A stretch of DNA of 64,000 bases from Aulostomus chinensis. Its lineage: Eukaryota; Chordata; Actinopteri; Syngnathiformes; Aulostomidae. The stretch lies in NCBI GenBank assembly GCA_037954235.1, contig JBBMOA010000017.1, forward strand, positions 22,341,527 to 22,405,526. The letters are read 5' to 3'. Below, one piece after another: positions 24,301-39,300 of this stretch. The notes beneath the pieces are model-generated. The model made no database searches and was not told where the DNA came from. It saw only the letters and a program-made list of their open reading frames with translations. The stretch's first letter is position 1. Every line of letters begins with the position of its first letter. A program made the translations under genes and the position numbers.

Positions 24301-27300
24301 AATCAAGTCTTTTTCACTATCTGTAAGCAACTGGATGAGCCAAGAAAACTGAGATGAAATAGAGGAGCTGTAGTATTTTTGCCTCAGGCAAATTCCTCTT
24401 AACAGCATTCGGAGTTAATCAATCAATGATAGATATTAAAAAAGAGCTTCAAGTTGTTTTAGGGTGTGGATAAAACTGTGAGTGTGGCTGTGTTTGACCT
24501 GGCATCGACAGTGACTTCACCCAAAATGAAGAGAGGACACACGAGGCAATGATGGACAGCGTGTGGACACAAGTACTATTTACATGAATGTGTCCTGGAG
24601 TACACTGACCGCCAGCTCACCTGGCTGACATCCTCTATTTAAAAGAAGACTGAGCACAATATGGAAATACAAAAAAGCTACAGTGCAAGCAGAGCTACAA
24701 AGAGTTTGAGTCCAACAAGCATGTTTGCATTGTCTTGGAGCAGGAAGAGGAAGCTGTAACAACGGGTGATGAATATAGCTCTCAGGTAATGTGCTGAGTG
24801 TTGAGCTGAAGCCATTTAAATGAACTTCTATCAAGGTGTGCTGGCACTGGCAGCCCCACAAACCATTTTAACAACAGCAAAATACAAAAAGTGAGTAAGA
24901 GAAGATAACACTTGATGAATTTGGCAATAAAGAACATTTTATAAAAGGTATTTATAACTGTGCTTTAGTCCTCAATATTCAGGTGACAACCCCCCCCCCC
25001 CCCCACCACCACCACCACCCACCCACACACACACACACACAAAAGATAAAAGATTTGATCATATGTGACAAAATGAATTTGGTTTAAAAGCAGCTGCCTA
25101 CAGCTTGTGTCTGTTATGAATGATGAATCAATTTCCTGAGTCACTTTCAGGAGTCATGAGAAGTTTATATCTTGTAGCAGTGAAACGTATTTCTTTAAAG
25201 AACAGGACACACAACAAGTGAAACTACCAAATCTATTATCTTGGATTTTTGATGTTTGGGGTGCTACAACTTGCTTACACAGTTTAAGATTATATTTCCC
25301 ATGAACAACATTTTGTCTGAAGCCACAGGCTATCAGATTTCTAAATATATTTTGATACCGGATACTGTTACGCACGTGAGTAAAAGATGACTTAAAAAGG
25401 CAGCAGTCTAAAAGGTGACAACTGAACAGATTATGACTTTGGAGTGGCCGCTGAGTTTGTCCTCAGCAGTCATGTCAGCTGAATGGTTTCCATAACTGAC
25501 AGGACCCCCCCCCCCCAAAAAAAAACCCAACAACAAACAAATAACCCACCAAACAAACAACAATGACAACAACAACAAAGGATTAAAAATATATATATAT
25601 GTGTGTCTTTGGACCGGCCGTCATTTTGACTGATTAGAACACTGATGAGCTGCAGTTAACAGCTGCTCCCATGGTGCAAAGGAAGCTTTTGCTACAAGGC
25701 TCCAAACTATTCTCATACCGGATGACAACGGGCTCACGGCACCAGGAGCATCGCTCTGGGCATCACATATTGACATGAATAGCTTGACACCGGAGTTAAT
25801 TGACAGCCCACTGTTTTGATTAAAGACCAGGTGCCTTGTTTGTCTGTATTACACACCCGGGGCCATGATAAAGTGCCACTGTTTTAAGACCTGGGATGAC
25901 AATGAGTCGAGTGGGATTTCTGGATGATGCGAAAAACAAGCACTTGCTAACATGGCGCCAGTAATCCCAGTCTTCAGTGTGAAAGAAGGCTGTAGGTTCA
26001 GACAATATGAGGACACTGACTCCATTACACAACAGAGATGACATTATTTTAGGCAGTATTTATGTTCCTTTTCAGCCAGTAATCCATTCTATACCCTTGT
26101 CTCCTCATGTCACTATTTCATAATACTATCAATAATAGGCTTCCTCAATGTATTTTTTTATTGCCTAAAATTTATAATAGGACAGGATAAAGTCAGCTCC
26201 TACCTCATATGCCACCAAGCTTTGTGCCAGCCCTCTCCTCTTTTAACAACTGGTCTTGACATTTCACACCTTGTCCGACTACAAAGGTGGTGTGCACGAA
26301 CAGCAGTGGTTGGGTGCCAACCACAATTCATCAGTCAACAACAAAGGAAAAAGTGAGTTGCACTTGTAATCCAAATGCAAATGATTTGCCATAAATCAAA
26401 CATTTCATACACGGAGCGAGAGAATCATTCTTCTAAAACACCACACTTACATCACACACATGTTCAGACATGGAATTATTCCTGGCTGTACTTTGAGCAC
26501 ATCACATTTTCAGATATTCTCATTACAACATGTAAAAAAAAGGACTTAAGCCCCCACCTTCAAACAACCATATTGACTGCTCCTGCAGTCATGTAAAGCT
26601 TAAATGTCATTGCATCCTCCACTGGTGTTCCCATTCTTCCTTCAGCAGCCTGAGCACTGAGATTTCAAAAAATCTCTTTCCTCTGCTGGCAGCCTTAGAA
26701 AAAACAGCATGGCTTCCCTGACATTCAGCTGCTAGTTTGGTCCATATTAAGTAGAAGGAAGGAAACAGGCAGCTCTGACCATCTCTCTGATTAATGCTTC
26801 AGAGAGCCTTTTGGATTTGGCATGTAGTAGCTGAGGGGATGCCAGCCTGATCTGTCCTGGCATATTGGGCAGGCAGGCAGGCAGAACTACATAGACGAGA
26901 CGCTTACAGGGAAGAAAAATCAAGTTGTCTCAATTTCAGACGGGGATTAAAAAATAAACGCTGCTTTGTACTACCCTCCCCCACATCACACACCTTTCCC
27001 AAAAAATGTTCAGGTCTTCAAAGATTTTCAGATGTGATATGATTCAAGTAGAGATTGTGAGACAAGATATTGAGAATGAAGATATTTTCATCTGATCCTC
27101 GTATTTTTTTACCTGTGTTAAAGTCATCTATGCTTCAAACAGAACGGCTGCTTGCTTGAAAACTTCTGGATATCCAATTTGACTTGACATTAATCACACA
27201 GCCAAAAGGGTCCTTCTCAGCAAGGAACGCCTTCATTTCCATGTCTACTGCTGTCAGTTGTGGTTCCCCCGACGATGACATGAGCTACCAAACGCTAGCA

Positions 27301-30300
27301 GAGCTGAAGCAACCTTCTTCATCTTCAACAATCTCCTGAAGTCATGTTTTCCAGGAGCACCTCCTCTCATAACACCTCTAACCCTCTAAGGATGAAGATA
27401 CACCTATATGACACTGAAAAACTAGTACCAACAAGGCTATCTGCTACATCAACCCATATTTCCTAATTTGGGGTCAAAAGTTTGTGCTCGAACACACTGC
27501 AAAGCCTTCAGCTGATAGTGATCTATGTACATCCTGTAGGTGTGTGAGAGGAAATAGATCTCTACGGCAACAGGTGCCAGTAGTTCCTGTTTGCCATCCT
27601 TTTATGCTACTGGTGAGAGTGACGTGCTAAAAACTTGCAAATGGAACCGATGGTGGGAGTGACAAGAGGAGATAAAGCTGAAAATGGGAGGAACATCTTG
27701 TGTTTGTCCTCTTGTTGAATCCTTGGGTCAAAGGTCACTAAAATCCCATTTCTCTCATTCACTGAAGCTGACCAGCCAATCAGAGCGATTTCTCTCAACA
27801 AATGCTTCTGCTGCCAACTTAACATGCTTCATCATCCAGAAAACACAGCACAGACTACAGTCACACACTCGCTGACAGGCTGATATACTGACCAACACCT
27901 GACTGTCTTGCACGTTCTTACTGTGCACTTCTTTCCGTGATCTCTTGGCACTTTGTCTTATTGAGCAGATTTAGTCCTAAGTGCCTTCTCTGAGGCCTCA
28001 TACTGCACTGAGCTTGTCACTTTGGATAAAACCAGCCGACAATGTAAATATAACATCGGCCACCCATTTCAAACTTTTCAAAAGTTGAAGGTTACATTTG
28101 GCCGACGTTCAAATATGTGCTCACAAAGATGACGGCAAAGGCCTAGCTATCAGCTCAACCTCCTCAAGTTCAGGGAGGAAGAGAGACCTTGATGGTACAT
28201 ATTGTAAAGACATTAGATCCTCTGTTGTTTGGTCAACAAATCAATGGTACTGGTGTCAATCCCGAGCCTGCAAGCAAGCACTCTGACTTTCACATGAAAA
28301 CATCATTATATATTTATGAGGCTGATAGTGAAAATACTTCTTGGGTTATTGGAAGCCAGACTATTCAGGAAATTTCCCTTAAAATGAAGTAGACACACAA
28401 ACAGGAGGCAAAATATTCCTTATGATTAGATTTGTATAGAAAATTATACTATAGGAGACAGATCAGCATGTGTAATGTGGTGAGCAAGTGCAGTTCCTCT
28501 GACTGCAACTCAAAAAGGCAGCCAAGATATGGAAAACAAAGCCTGTCTTTACATGACAGCAGCAACACTGATATGTGAAAATGCTCCCCATGCTGGCTGA
28601 GCCTGTCAGTTGCTTTATTACCATGAACCTCAGCAGAGTTATACAAGGACAAACTGGTTGAAAAAAAGAAGTGGTGAGTAAAAATGGACACTGACAGAAG
28701 AGAAGGAAAATGCAAAGAAGAATCCTATTAGTACCTAGTGGAGGAGTAGAGGAACTAAACACATAAAATGGATATAATAAGAGTGCAGTTTCAGCAGATA
28801 TCGCAGGCCATTTGGCAACCCAAAAATGCAGGTCAATCATTTAAAAAATAAATGGGCATACAAAAAAAGTGAAGAACAGGAGACATGAAAACAGGGAATG
28901 AGTGTTCTCCTGTGAGCCACTAATGCTGGTTGGTGTTGGGGCTTGGAATGAGGTTGGATGATCAGGCTAAGAGCTAACAGATGTGCCAATAATGTCTTGC
29001 ATGTAAAGCTGCCACGCCAAGGCAAGAATCAAAGAGCACAGATCTGGAACAGGGAACTGGAGAAAGCAGTGGGATGATGATTGAATGGAAAGACAGAGTA
29101 ATGAGAGGTGCAATTAAAGACAGTCAGACAAATGAAGAGAAAAGCAGGAGGGGGTAAACATTAAAACCGCTTAAAGACCCTCTTCTGACCTGGTTATAAC
29201 ATGAGTGATCTGGCCATCAGTGGACCGCTCTAAACACACAAGTTCAAACCTGCCAGTGGAATGCATCACTACATGAGACTTGTAACTATGGGTATACCTC
29301 TTCAGGCATGCTAGATTCATGTAGAGAAATGACATTTTACATATATTTAGGAGAACACAATCTTGTTTGGAGATCTGGCTGGATCAGAGGGATAACTCTA
29401 AACAACACAGACTGTGTCTATTCCTTCGAGGATTCCAGGCATATCGCCCACAATGTTTGATACACTGGTAATACAATATATCTCTGTGGGCTTTATCAAA
29501 TGATCAGGTGTTGTATAATCATAAAATATGCTGCCCTTGGGCCATGAATCAACAAGTATTTCAGCATACATGGAGGACATCAGCTGATGAGACGGCCTGA
29601 TGTGGCCCAGGACATGCACGCATTCACACTGCAAAGTAAATATGGTCACACGTGGCGGATGACTTAAGAGTGCAGAGACAGAAAAATAGAAAGACAAAAC
29701 ATGAAAACTAGTGGGCACTAGGAGAGCACATACCACTGCAAAGGTGCTACAAATGTCTTCAGCTCCTCGTCCAGTTCTGGGTCAATTCCAGAATCGAATC
29801 GATTGTTCCTCAATTCAAGTTCTATCATCCAACCAATTGAAGCAAAATCAATGCACAACTTCATTATCCTGCTAAAAGACAAATTCACACTGGCGACCAT
29901 CACATTACCTCCCTGACTGATGTAACAAACAGCAACTGTACAAAGCAACCACCCTTTAACAGAATTTCTCTAGTGGAGGGAGGCTGTAACCTTTACGTTC
30001 AGCCATTCCAGCTCAAGATACAAACCACTCAAAGGTTACAGACAGCTACTTATTTTGCTTGGAAATGCAGGCACAAAAGCCAATGAGGATGAAATGGTGG
30101 TGGTATTTGGGTCAAAGCTGTTCATTTATTCAGGCTTTAATTTGTTTATCCCCTGAAAAAAAATGTTTGCCAACATTTCTGCACAGTGCTCTTTGAGACC
30201 ACTGCTCCAAGCTCTCTGTTCTTTACCTTCACTCCAAAAGCTTTTAAGTCTCCTAATGAGATTAATTAAGTCAGTCCAGAGTTTGTTTAATGAGGCCCCA

Positions 30301-33300
30301 GTGGCCTGAAGCATCGAATGGACCATTGCTATGAAATAGATGCTTCACACTCCAAGTAAAAGGACCAAAACTTTGAAGGAGGTTGAGGAGAGTGGTTATA
30401 ATCCATTTAGTCATGGGCCAATGAGGTTGGCGTAAATTAATGGCAAGAAAAACACTGGTTCATTTTCCAGTAAATAAACTAAATTCCAGTATGAACTCCA
30501 ATCATTTCATGGAATCACTCTGAGGTAGGAGCTGTTTTTTTTTTTTTTTTAAGCAAGAAGCAGCAGCAGACATCATATGAGTCCGAGACTAAAGCTTAGT
30601 TTATGCTTCTACGCTGCGGCGACGGCGTAGACCCTATGCCGTCATTAAGCATTCGAAGTTCTGTGTCGAGGGAACGCGTTGCTCTGCAATTCGACGCCAA
30701 GCTGCTGGGGGGATGTGGCTGTGTCTTTGTATGGTTTCGGGGGGCTCTTGTCGGATTCCAAAACAAAACTATTTACAACAGAAAGTCCAGTGCTTTTCTT
30801 TGAACGACTGTTTGCTTTCGTGAATCAAACTGTAAACTTTGAAAATGACAAACATGACTTCTTGTGGCCATATTTGTCGCGGAGGTTCTTCCACCTCTTC
30901 ATGCATTCGGCGACCTCTGAGCGGACCAATCACTGTCCTTGACGTTCACGTCACGACATGAAGTCAGGATTTTTTAGAGGTGCATGTCAGGCTACAGCAT
31001 AGGGTCCGCGTAGGGGTCTGCGTTGACGGCGTCGCCGTGACACAGAAGCATAAACCAGGCTTAAGGGGTGAAGGGGGAAGTCACGACGTCAGTTTGACAA
31101 GCACGCATGATGTGTCGAGATATATCAAAACTCAAGGCCCTATATTGGTTTACTCATAACTCCGTCTACATCTGTGCAGATGTATCTTACACATTAAACC
31201 TGGTGCATCTTAATCCATCTGTGAATCACACCTCTACTATCTTTCATAGGCAATAAAATAGTCACCAGCACTTGAATAGAGGCTACATCCAAATATCACA
31301 TTTTTTGTTAATAATACATAAATTTTAAATTTCATTGCCAAATTCTCCACCTGTGCTGTAATGAGTATGAACAGTGACTCAGGACCCAACTCACAAACTG
31401 TAGTCGAGGTTCGTTCTGCTGCATGATAAGCTATTGTTAGTGCTGTGATGCTGGTAATTCAGTTACACCGTATCAGGCGGCTCCTCATGCACCAATAGGT
31501 TTACCTTTCACATCATAAAATGAACTTAGAAATTACAACAGTACAATTTATGAGTCAGGTAATACATTAGATAGAGGCCCATGGAGAGCTTGGAGTGAAA
31601 TAAACAAATCAAAATCCATTTGGTAAAGGTAGCGCTAGTGCTTCACCTCAGGCTAAATGTATGGTGCCTTTAAAGGAGACTGCTTATGCTTTTGCGTGGT
31701 TTTGTCATACAAAGGTTTAAGTATATAGTATGTGTTTCAATGTAAAAGTACTCCAGACTGATCTGAACACTGTTTTTCTAACACCTCTGTGCTGAGCAGA
31801 CGTTAGCTCATCACTGATTTCTTTCTACATGAGTCTGCTTCAGGCACGCTGCCCCTCAGCAGGCTTCCAGAGGATGGCCAATTAGGGGGAAAGTGGGCTC
31901 CTAGGCAGAGTGGCCTTAAACAGGCAAAAACTGCAATTTCTCATTTCAAGGATGGGCAGTAATACGGCATCCCAGGGTATTTTTGAAACTGTGACAGTCT
32001 CAATTTTCTTACTATTATACAAGAATTCTGCATGATGTCTACATATTGTCTGTCATTTTGTAGATACCAGTAAAAGAGCAGTAACAGATATTTTTAAATT
32101 AATGTAATTTGTCATCATAGGTAGGAAAAGACTACCGGTAGATATGTATCACGTGACAAACTCTCAAAACGTACAGTAAGAAATAAACAGACGTTCCTTG
32201 AGCCAAAAAAACAGAGGATGATACCGGAGAGAAGACACCTCCGTGGCTAAGACAAAGTTCTAGATGGTGAGAGGAAAGAGCATGTAAACCACTCCAGTGG
32301 TGACTGTCGGTGTACAATCAAAGACTGAGTGAGGGGGAGTCTGCAGGTTTGTTGATCGCGGATGGTGCCGTTATCTCAGGTAGGCACAAAAATGCAATTA
32401 AAAAGTATGCTCAATTTGGTGACGTGAAGGTATTTATTTATTTACAAAGATGTAAATGTTGCATGGCACACCTTTTCTCCAGCAAGGTACATCTCATTCT
32501 ATCACAGCAAGTCAACACCTTCATCCTCTGCACATGCAGAGACTTTCCTGGCCACATCACAGCAGCAAAATCACAATAGCAGAGATCTCTTGTGTTTTTG
32601 TGGGTGTATAGAAATGGTTTCAGTTCATTATGAAACTATACTGGGAAAATAAGACTGTGGTGGGCCAACATGAGTCGGTATCTTGGGGATACCAAGTGCA
32701 TTTCACCACGAGGTTTTCCCAAGTCATGAAGCACCCATCCATTTAAAAACATCTACAACTGTCTACTGAATACACACCCTGGTTCTATGAAAGGGAATCT
32801 TTCTAGTGGTGAAATGCTTCTGTCATAATAGGTTTTCATACTCTCAACAGAAGCACTAAGCACATGGCTGGTGCTCCCCCTTACTGCCACAGCAGGACCA
32901 AGAGCCTGTTTTCAGAAATTTTGCTTAAACTGCCAAAATGGAAACAAATAACAAGAGCGTGCCAGCAGATTTCCGACACTTTGGGGAGGACAGAGAGGAC
33001 AATTCCCTGAGAAATAGTGAAAACAGATAACTACTCCAGTCATGCAGGGGAAGAGCACATTTCTTTGTTTCTTAGGTGAATGAATGTAACATCATCACAT
33101 GGTTAACACATCACAACCATGTTAGCTATGCAAACGTTAACCATGAACATCCCAGCTCCTGGATGAATACCTTTCTTTCCAATTTGTCTCATACCTTTAT
33201 TTCACATTTAAAAAATGATTTCACTGCAGCGCTGCCTTACCTATCTGCCTCTCCAGGTCGGCTGCTTCATCTGGCGTGGCCCTGGGCAGCACACCTGGGT

Positions 33301-36300
33301 CACTGAAGCTTGTTCTCAGCAGCGTCCCCAGCACAAAGAGAAAAAGAACACCTCCTATAACCGGGATGGCCGGGGTCAACTTTCGAGCCAGGAACGGACA
33401 GCTGGGAAGACAACAGAAGATGGAGAGTACGAAAAATAAGCAAAAGAACTAATGTGGCATGACATCACAAGATAGTTTTGTCTGACTAGTGTTGTGTTGC
33501 CTTGGGAGACTTCATGACAAACACAAGGTGATAGCCTGAGGTGTCAGGCTGCCCAAATACAAACAGCTCTTCTTGTAACGTGCAAACATTTGTAAGCAAA
33601 GCCTGAGAACAACACTGAAAGCCACTTGAGAAAAGCTGCGACATAATACCTGCAACTTGTTGCTTAGACTTGTCGTTTAACCAATAAGTTGATACAACTC
33701 CTTGAGACACAAACTGCCGTAAAGATCAGGATCTGCCCTGTGTTCTAATGAGCTCTAATGAGACAATCGCCACTAATCCTGTTTAACAGCCAACAGCACA
33801 GGTGGTTATCATAGTGAACACATTTAGTTCTGCCCGGAGAAGGCTGCTCCATCCCATTATGTTTGTTAGTGTCTATTGACTAGGATTTGCAGAAGTTGGG
33901 GTCAGAAAAGAGGTGGCATTCCAGATGAGGAGAACAAACCGAACATGTGGCAACCATATAATTTGAGTAAGGCTGTGTAGGAATGCAACATGAGGCCGAG
34001 GCAAGGTTCACAACAATATTAGTGAGCAATGCTGCATGGCTCAGGAGGTAGGAAGCATCAATTAGTCACAGGAAACATGCGGCAAAATCCAAACTGTTAC
34101 CTGTAAAAAGGGGAGCACATGAAGTTAAAAGGAGAAGAAATAATAAGGCCAATAAAAGTAAAGTTTCTTTTAACATGACACAAATGGCACCAAACTACTT
34201 CTCAAAATATCATTTCATTTTTTAGATTCTTTTGTTCATGTGTCCAACATGCAATTTGGCAACATCAAATATCAGGATGTTATAAAGCAAACACCTCGTT
34301 ATCATCCTGGTGGCACTGATATAGGGATGAGTGGTGCTTAAAAAAAAAGATCAAAAATTAAATTTTCATAAAAATTATCATCAGGAATATGTATATAATG
34401 GTGGAGTGGGTAAAGGCAAATATTAGAACAGCTAAAACAGTCTGGAAATTCAGAGCCCTTTAACGCATAAAAAGACAACAGATCGCCAAAGAACAAAGGA
34501 CCACTGAGGGCTACAATTAAACAACAGAGGATGTGGTTTCAGTAAACAAAGGTTTTTAATTGCATTTTGTGAAGCTAATACTACAACATGTCTGTTTTAA
34601 ATACTTGCGTACTTTCATACCGCACAATACATTTCATAAACCATAATGAGCACCCCCCCCTTTTACGTGTATGACAGGTCGCACCATCACAGCATCTCCT
34701 CGCTCAGATGGTAACACCTTGGGAGGGCGGTTACATCCGCTAATCCGTGCCAACATCAGTTTATCTCACATACCAAGCTAAACTATATTTAGGATTTGCC
34801 ATGTTGGGTTCCACAAATGATAGTGGATGGGGAGGGGATGAAAGTGGACCTGGAGCATTATCATCAGCCCATCCTCGCTGCTGCTACCCAAAGTTATAGA
34901 TGTAGCCACTTTAATCCAAGAGGAGAGGTCAACCAACTCATGAAGCAGAAGAAAAAAAGCCATGGATGTTTGCATATATTGCTGATATACTCACTCTTTG
35001 ATTCAATTACCTATCTGGCACAATCAGAAGAGTGCAAAAATAATACACTCCACTTCATGCCTATATTCAAAACATATGTAAATCTAGAGACACAACATTT
35101 AGTCAATTAAATGTTGACCCGAAAAAATAAGCCATCTGCAGACAACATCATTGGCTGTAAAAAATTTGATTGCTCACTGGTTGCTGGCATTTTATAGACA
35201 AAGTGAAATATCATCTAATTAATGTAGAATAAAAACCATCACTAGTTACAGTACATATGAATCCGAGGTGTTTACGGTGTTTTGCAGAACAAGATTGAGC
35301 TGCTGAACTGGCTGTGGAGCTGTCATGCCATTAGCCAATCCATGTGGAAACCGTCTGGTGCTGCTGCTCTCTACATCTGGAGTGACACTGGGGTGTCTGG
35401 AACATCAGTGGGGGGTTGCAGAGAGGACCACATGGTGCAGAACAAACATTTCTGCACTTAAACACTTGCTTGGAGTTCCCAACAATATACAAACCTGTGA
35501 CCCTCACACACACACACACTATTCATTAGAGCCTTTTGACTCTTTTCTAGCCTCAAGTTGTTGACATGGTGGGCTCCAGCACCTGGTCATGAGATTATAA
35601 TCTATTTGATGCGATCCATTTAAACAGGAGGCAACATTACATAAACATTACATGTAGTAATTCCGTCCACTTGGCTGCTGTTTGATTTCCCATGCATGAC
35701 TAAAATATCTTATATCCTTAACTTAGCATGTCCTTATCAGTGTTGAAATCTCGATTCCACCTCACTATGGCTCGTAAATTCCCAAATCTACTCTGTTTAA
35801 ATTGGCAGTATGTAAATGTATGTGAAAATAATGTAACAAGCCACTCCCACCTGTACTGAGTTAAGAAGTAAAATGTAAATAAGGACTGAGGTTTTCCCAC
35901 ATTTTTTAAAAAGAAGCAGGCTAGGCTTCAAGCTCCAGAGTGTCACTTGCATTCTTTGTTGTGTCTCTGACTCAGTCAGATGCCAATCAGCTTGAGCGAG
36001 GCTGAGCGTGGCACGTTGCTAACTTACTAATAGCTCTCAGCTCACAGACAGACACAGAAGTTTTCTGATAGAACTTGTGGTTGTAAAAGTGGGTTCCATA
36101 TTGCCTTCGAGCTTTAGAATATGCTATTCTCCATGAAACTGCATGTACCACCATACCTTGAGGGAGGATGTATCATGGATGCACAAAGTATCTGTCCTGT
36201 AATCGGAGGAAAGCACTGTCATTTGTTCTTCTTCAGAGGGGACGAGCAGCAGCAAAGAAGGACAGGATGTTGATTCATGAAATCCTCAAGGTCGGACAAG

Positions 36301-39300
36301 ATTTGGGGAACTTAGGCCTACAACTTTATAATAACCTCTTCCACTGAATAGGGAATAATTTGTTCCCTTTAGAGAGAGTTGCAACAAGCCGTCCCTCCTT
36401 TCAGATGCCCTCCTATTGGGCACGTCAAAGTGTCCTGTTAAATACAGTTAAACTACCTCACAAAGCACAGGGACACAGGCGCTACTCTAGCACAACACAG
36501 GCTGAAAGGGTTGCAGAGGCGGCAATCCCTGCATCCTGTGAAACACTCTATGTTCACAGAAAGGTGCATTCAACAGAGGAATAGGAACTGTGATGGGGTT
36601 GAAAGATATACGGCTATACTTATCTTCTACTTATACTTCCATTTAGAGCTGCAGGTGTGAATCATTGTCAAGGCTCTATTCTACCTGACAATATGCTTGT
36701 TTAAGATAAACCCCAAGTACTTCCACACGCCTCTTCTCCGATTTTTTGAGGCAGTGAACAAAGCAACGCTATATTAACACTTGCTGGCCTAGGAAACTGA
36801 TCAAAATGTCTTCAAAAGATCAAGTGGATGGTGAAGTTTTAGAGAACCTCATGATGTACAACATTGCCAAATACTCCAAATGGTCTGATGAGCTTGCTGA
36901 GATGGAAGCCTCTGCTCATCAGTTACCATAAAAATGTCACTGAAATAATTTCAGCTTAATCATATATCATGTTGCATTAATCAACCGATTCCGGGTGCTA
37001 ATGAGAAATCGCTGCGGTTATGAAAAGCTCAGTGAAGATGCCACATTTACAATAAATAACCCAAAGGTTTTAGCAGTTCGACAGTTCACGGAAATGTCAG
37101 AGCTAGGGAACCACAGAATTCTCACTTCCTGCTGGGAAACCCAGAACATGTGGACTTATGATGTGGCGTATGGAAACATGAATACAAATCAAAATCCGTC
37201 AACTGGCAAGTGGTGAAAGAGATGGCCCAAAAAAAAAAAAAAAAAAAAAAAATCACATTGCCTGTGTCCCCAGAGACACAGAGAATCGCTCATCTGTAAG
37301 GAATAGAAAAGGCTTTTATGTGAAATAGAAAGAAATGGACAGATTTAAAATGCAAAGCAGTAATGGGGGGATAAATGCAACTATAAGCCACACTCCCCAC
37401 TAGACACGAATCAATAACTGGACAAGATGCAGGTAGGCAACATCTTCCCTGGTTTAAGATGCCTCACAATGGGACTGCTAATCAATATCACTGAGCATGA
37501 GTAGCAAACACGATGAGCAATTTCAACAATTCCTGCTTTTTATATTGAGTGTGAAGAAGACATCAAGGAACTAGACACTTCCCAAGTTTCACAATCACTT
37601 CCCTTTTAGTTTGATAGCAAATCTTACATCCAACTTAGACTTCAGGGCCTTTGTTGCCATGGAGACGGAAAGTATCCAATATCAGACATGGTAAATTTCG
37701 AAAGGGAATCTGGTTACCCTGGAAACAGCCACATGAGTGAGCTGAAGCCTCTAAGGAAAAAAAAAAAAGAAAAGACGAAAACGAGACTGCACGATGGCAT
37801 TCATGACAATCCTATAAATGTCTCAACAATCCATTCGGTTTATGAGGGTGAAGACTGAATTATTATTGGATTTGATCCAGAAATGAGGACAGTAGAGAGA
37901 ACAGAGTAATCACCACCTAAGGAATTTGGTCTCATGATTTTTGGGTCAAATGAACACCAGCACACGTACAAAGCCTACATGATGCTCAAAGAAAGTAAAG
38001 ATTCCCAAATGCATTAAGATGTGCTGGGCTTAAAATGTGTATCGCCGGGATCCCACATGGTGCACTGCACCTCAATTCGGCTGCAATGAAAAGTAGTTAT
38101 TCATATCTTCTTCTTATCCCAATGGAGGGCTCCACATGCAGAGCATTTTTTTTGGTCATTTTCTAGTGGTTTCTGTAGCTCAGTTTATCTCAAGCTAATC
38201 AGGGTAATCGTAGAAGAAAGTGAAACTTAAAATATGATCACATCTTGATAAGATCCATATTCCAAAATACATCTCAACTCCAGGAAGCGCCAATGTAGAG
38301 ATTGATTTAGCAAAACTGATGTTTAGAGTCTGGAGAAGAACTTTTTAGCTCCAAATTGACACTTTTGCTTAATAAAAACATTCATGGCAGCTTCCTGGTG
38401 CGCAGAACTTGTGCTTTTGACTGCACATTTCATTTTCGACATTGACAAATAACCTGTTCAGTGGAGTGGTCTTTTATGTTCCAAAATTGATTAATTAATT
38501 AAAAAACTGCCATTCATTAAGTGAAAGAGTGGAGGCAGTTTGCGTTTCGCAAGAAAGATGGGAGACGTAGCAGTGAAAGAGCAGGGAAAGGCAGGAAGCC
38601 AAATATCTCCTGTCCCACATCCATGTGTCATTCCAGTTTGCATTTTTGCCTCAATTTCTCTTAAGACAGTTTACATTTAGTTCTGGACACTGCCATTGTG
38701 GAAGCTGGAGTAACCAGCACCGCTTTTAGCAGAGTTTTGAAGTCGGGGAAGTTGGGAACATTTTTCTCTGAGGGGGAACATTTTTCTCTGAGGGAAGTGA
38801 TCAGAATTCGCTCGCTTCACCAGGGGAGAACACCGCAGCTTGCGATCCTTCCACACCAGAGGCATGACTGCTAATGACAGATAACTCTGTTTAATATGTC
38901 AGAATGACAGTCGACCTTCACTTTTTTTAGTCATTGCTTTAAAAACAAAATCAATCAATCAATGATGGGAAATGTTGGTTTGATTCCATGTCTGTATGGG
39001 ACTTCCATCGCACAATAACATGCACGTGTGACCAAAGCAGCTATCAAAACAGAAACAAGAGCAGCTCAGATTACAACAGAGGGAGACTCAATGCTTTGCT
39101 CAGCATAATAAAGCTCTAAATCTCCTATATTGAACCATTATGATAGAACAAGTGCACAATGCAAAAAAAAAAAAGAACGCGTAAGAAAACTGGTAATTAC
39201 TTGCCAACAGCTCTCCATTTATAAAAGTGTATGGCTTGATTTTCAAGTCTGTATGAATTATTGACTGCTGCAGGCAATGCAATAAAACCTGTGATGGCTA

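Larger units (their letters stand above)
20299..33240 (-). other. zdhhc14: zdhhc14 intron 2 (12.9 kb)
   Basis: No exons of other genes are seen on either strand. It holds the Harbinger-like MITE (30593-31061), a GT microsatellite (21305-21336), a C/CCA/CA tract (24990-25041) and several A- and T-runs. Open frames here are short and of low complexity. Confidence 0.65.

Noticed and set aside
28449..28840. Long overlapping minus-strand frames of 88 and 125 codons
   Set aside because: No domain, no splice context, and low-complexity Ser/Phe/Cys-rich translation; they lie inside zdhhc14 intron 2.
30679..30942. Frame of 87 codons as an independent gene
   Set aside because: It lies wholly inside a MITE with defined ends; at most it is a decayed transposon protein.
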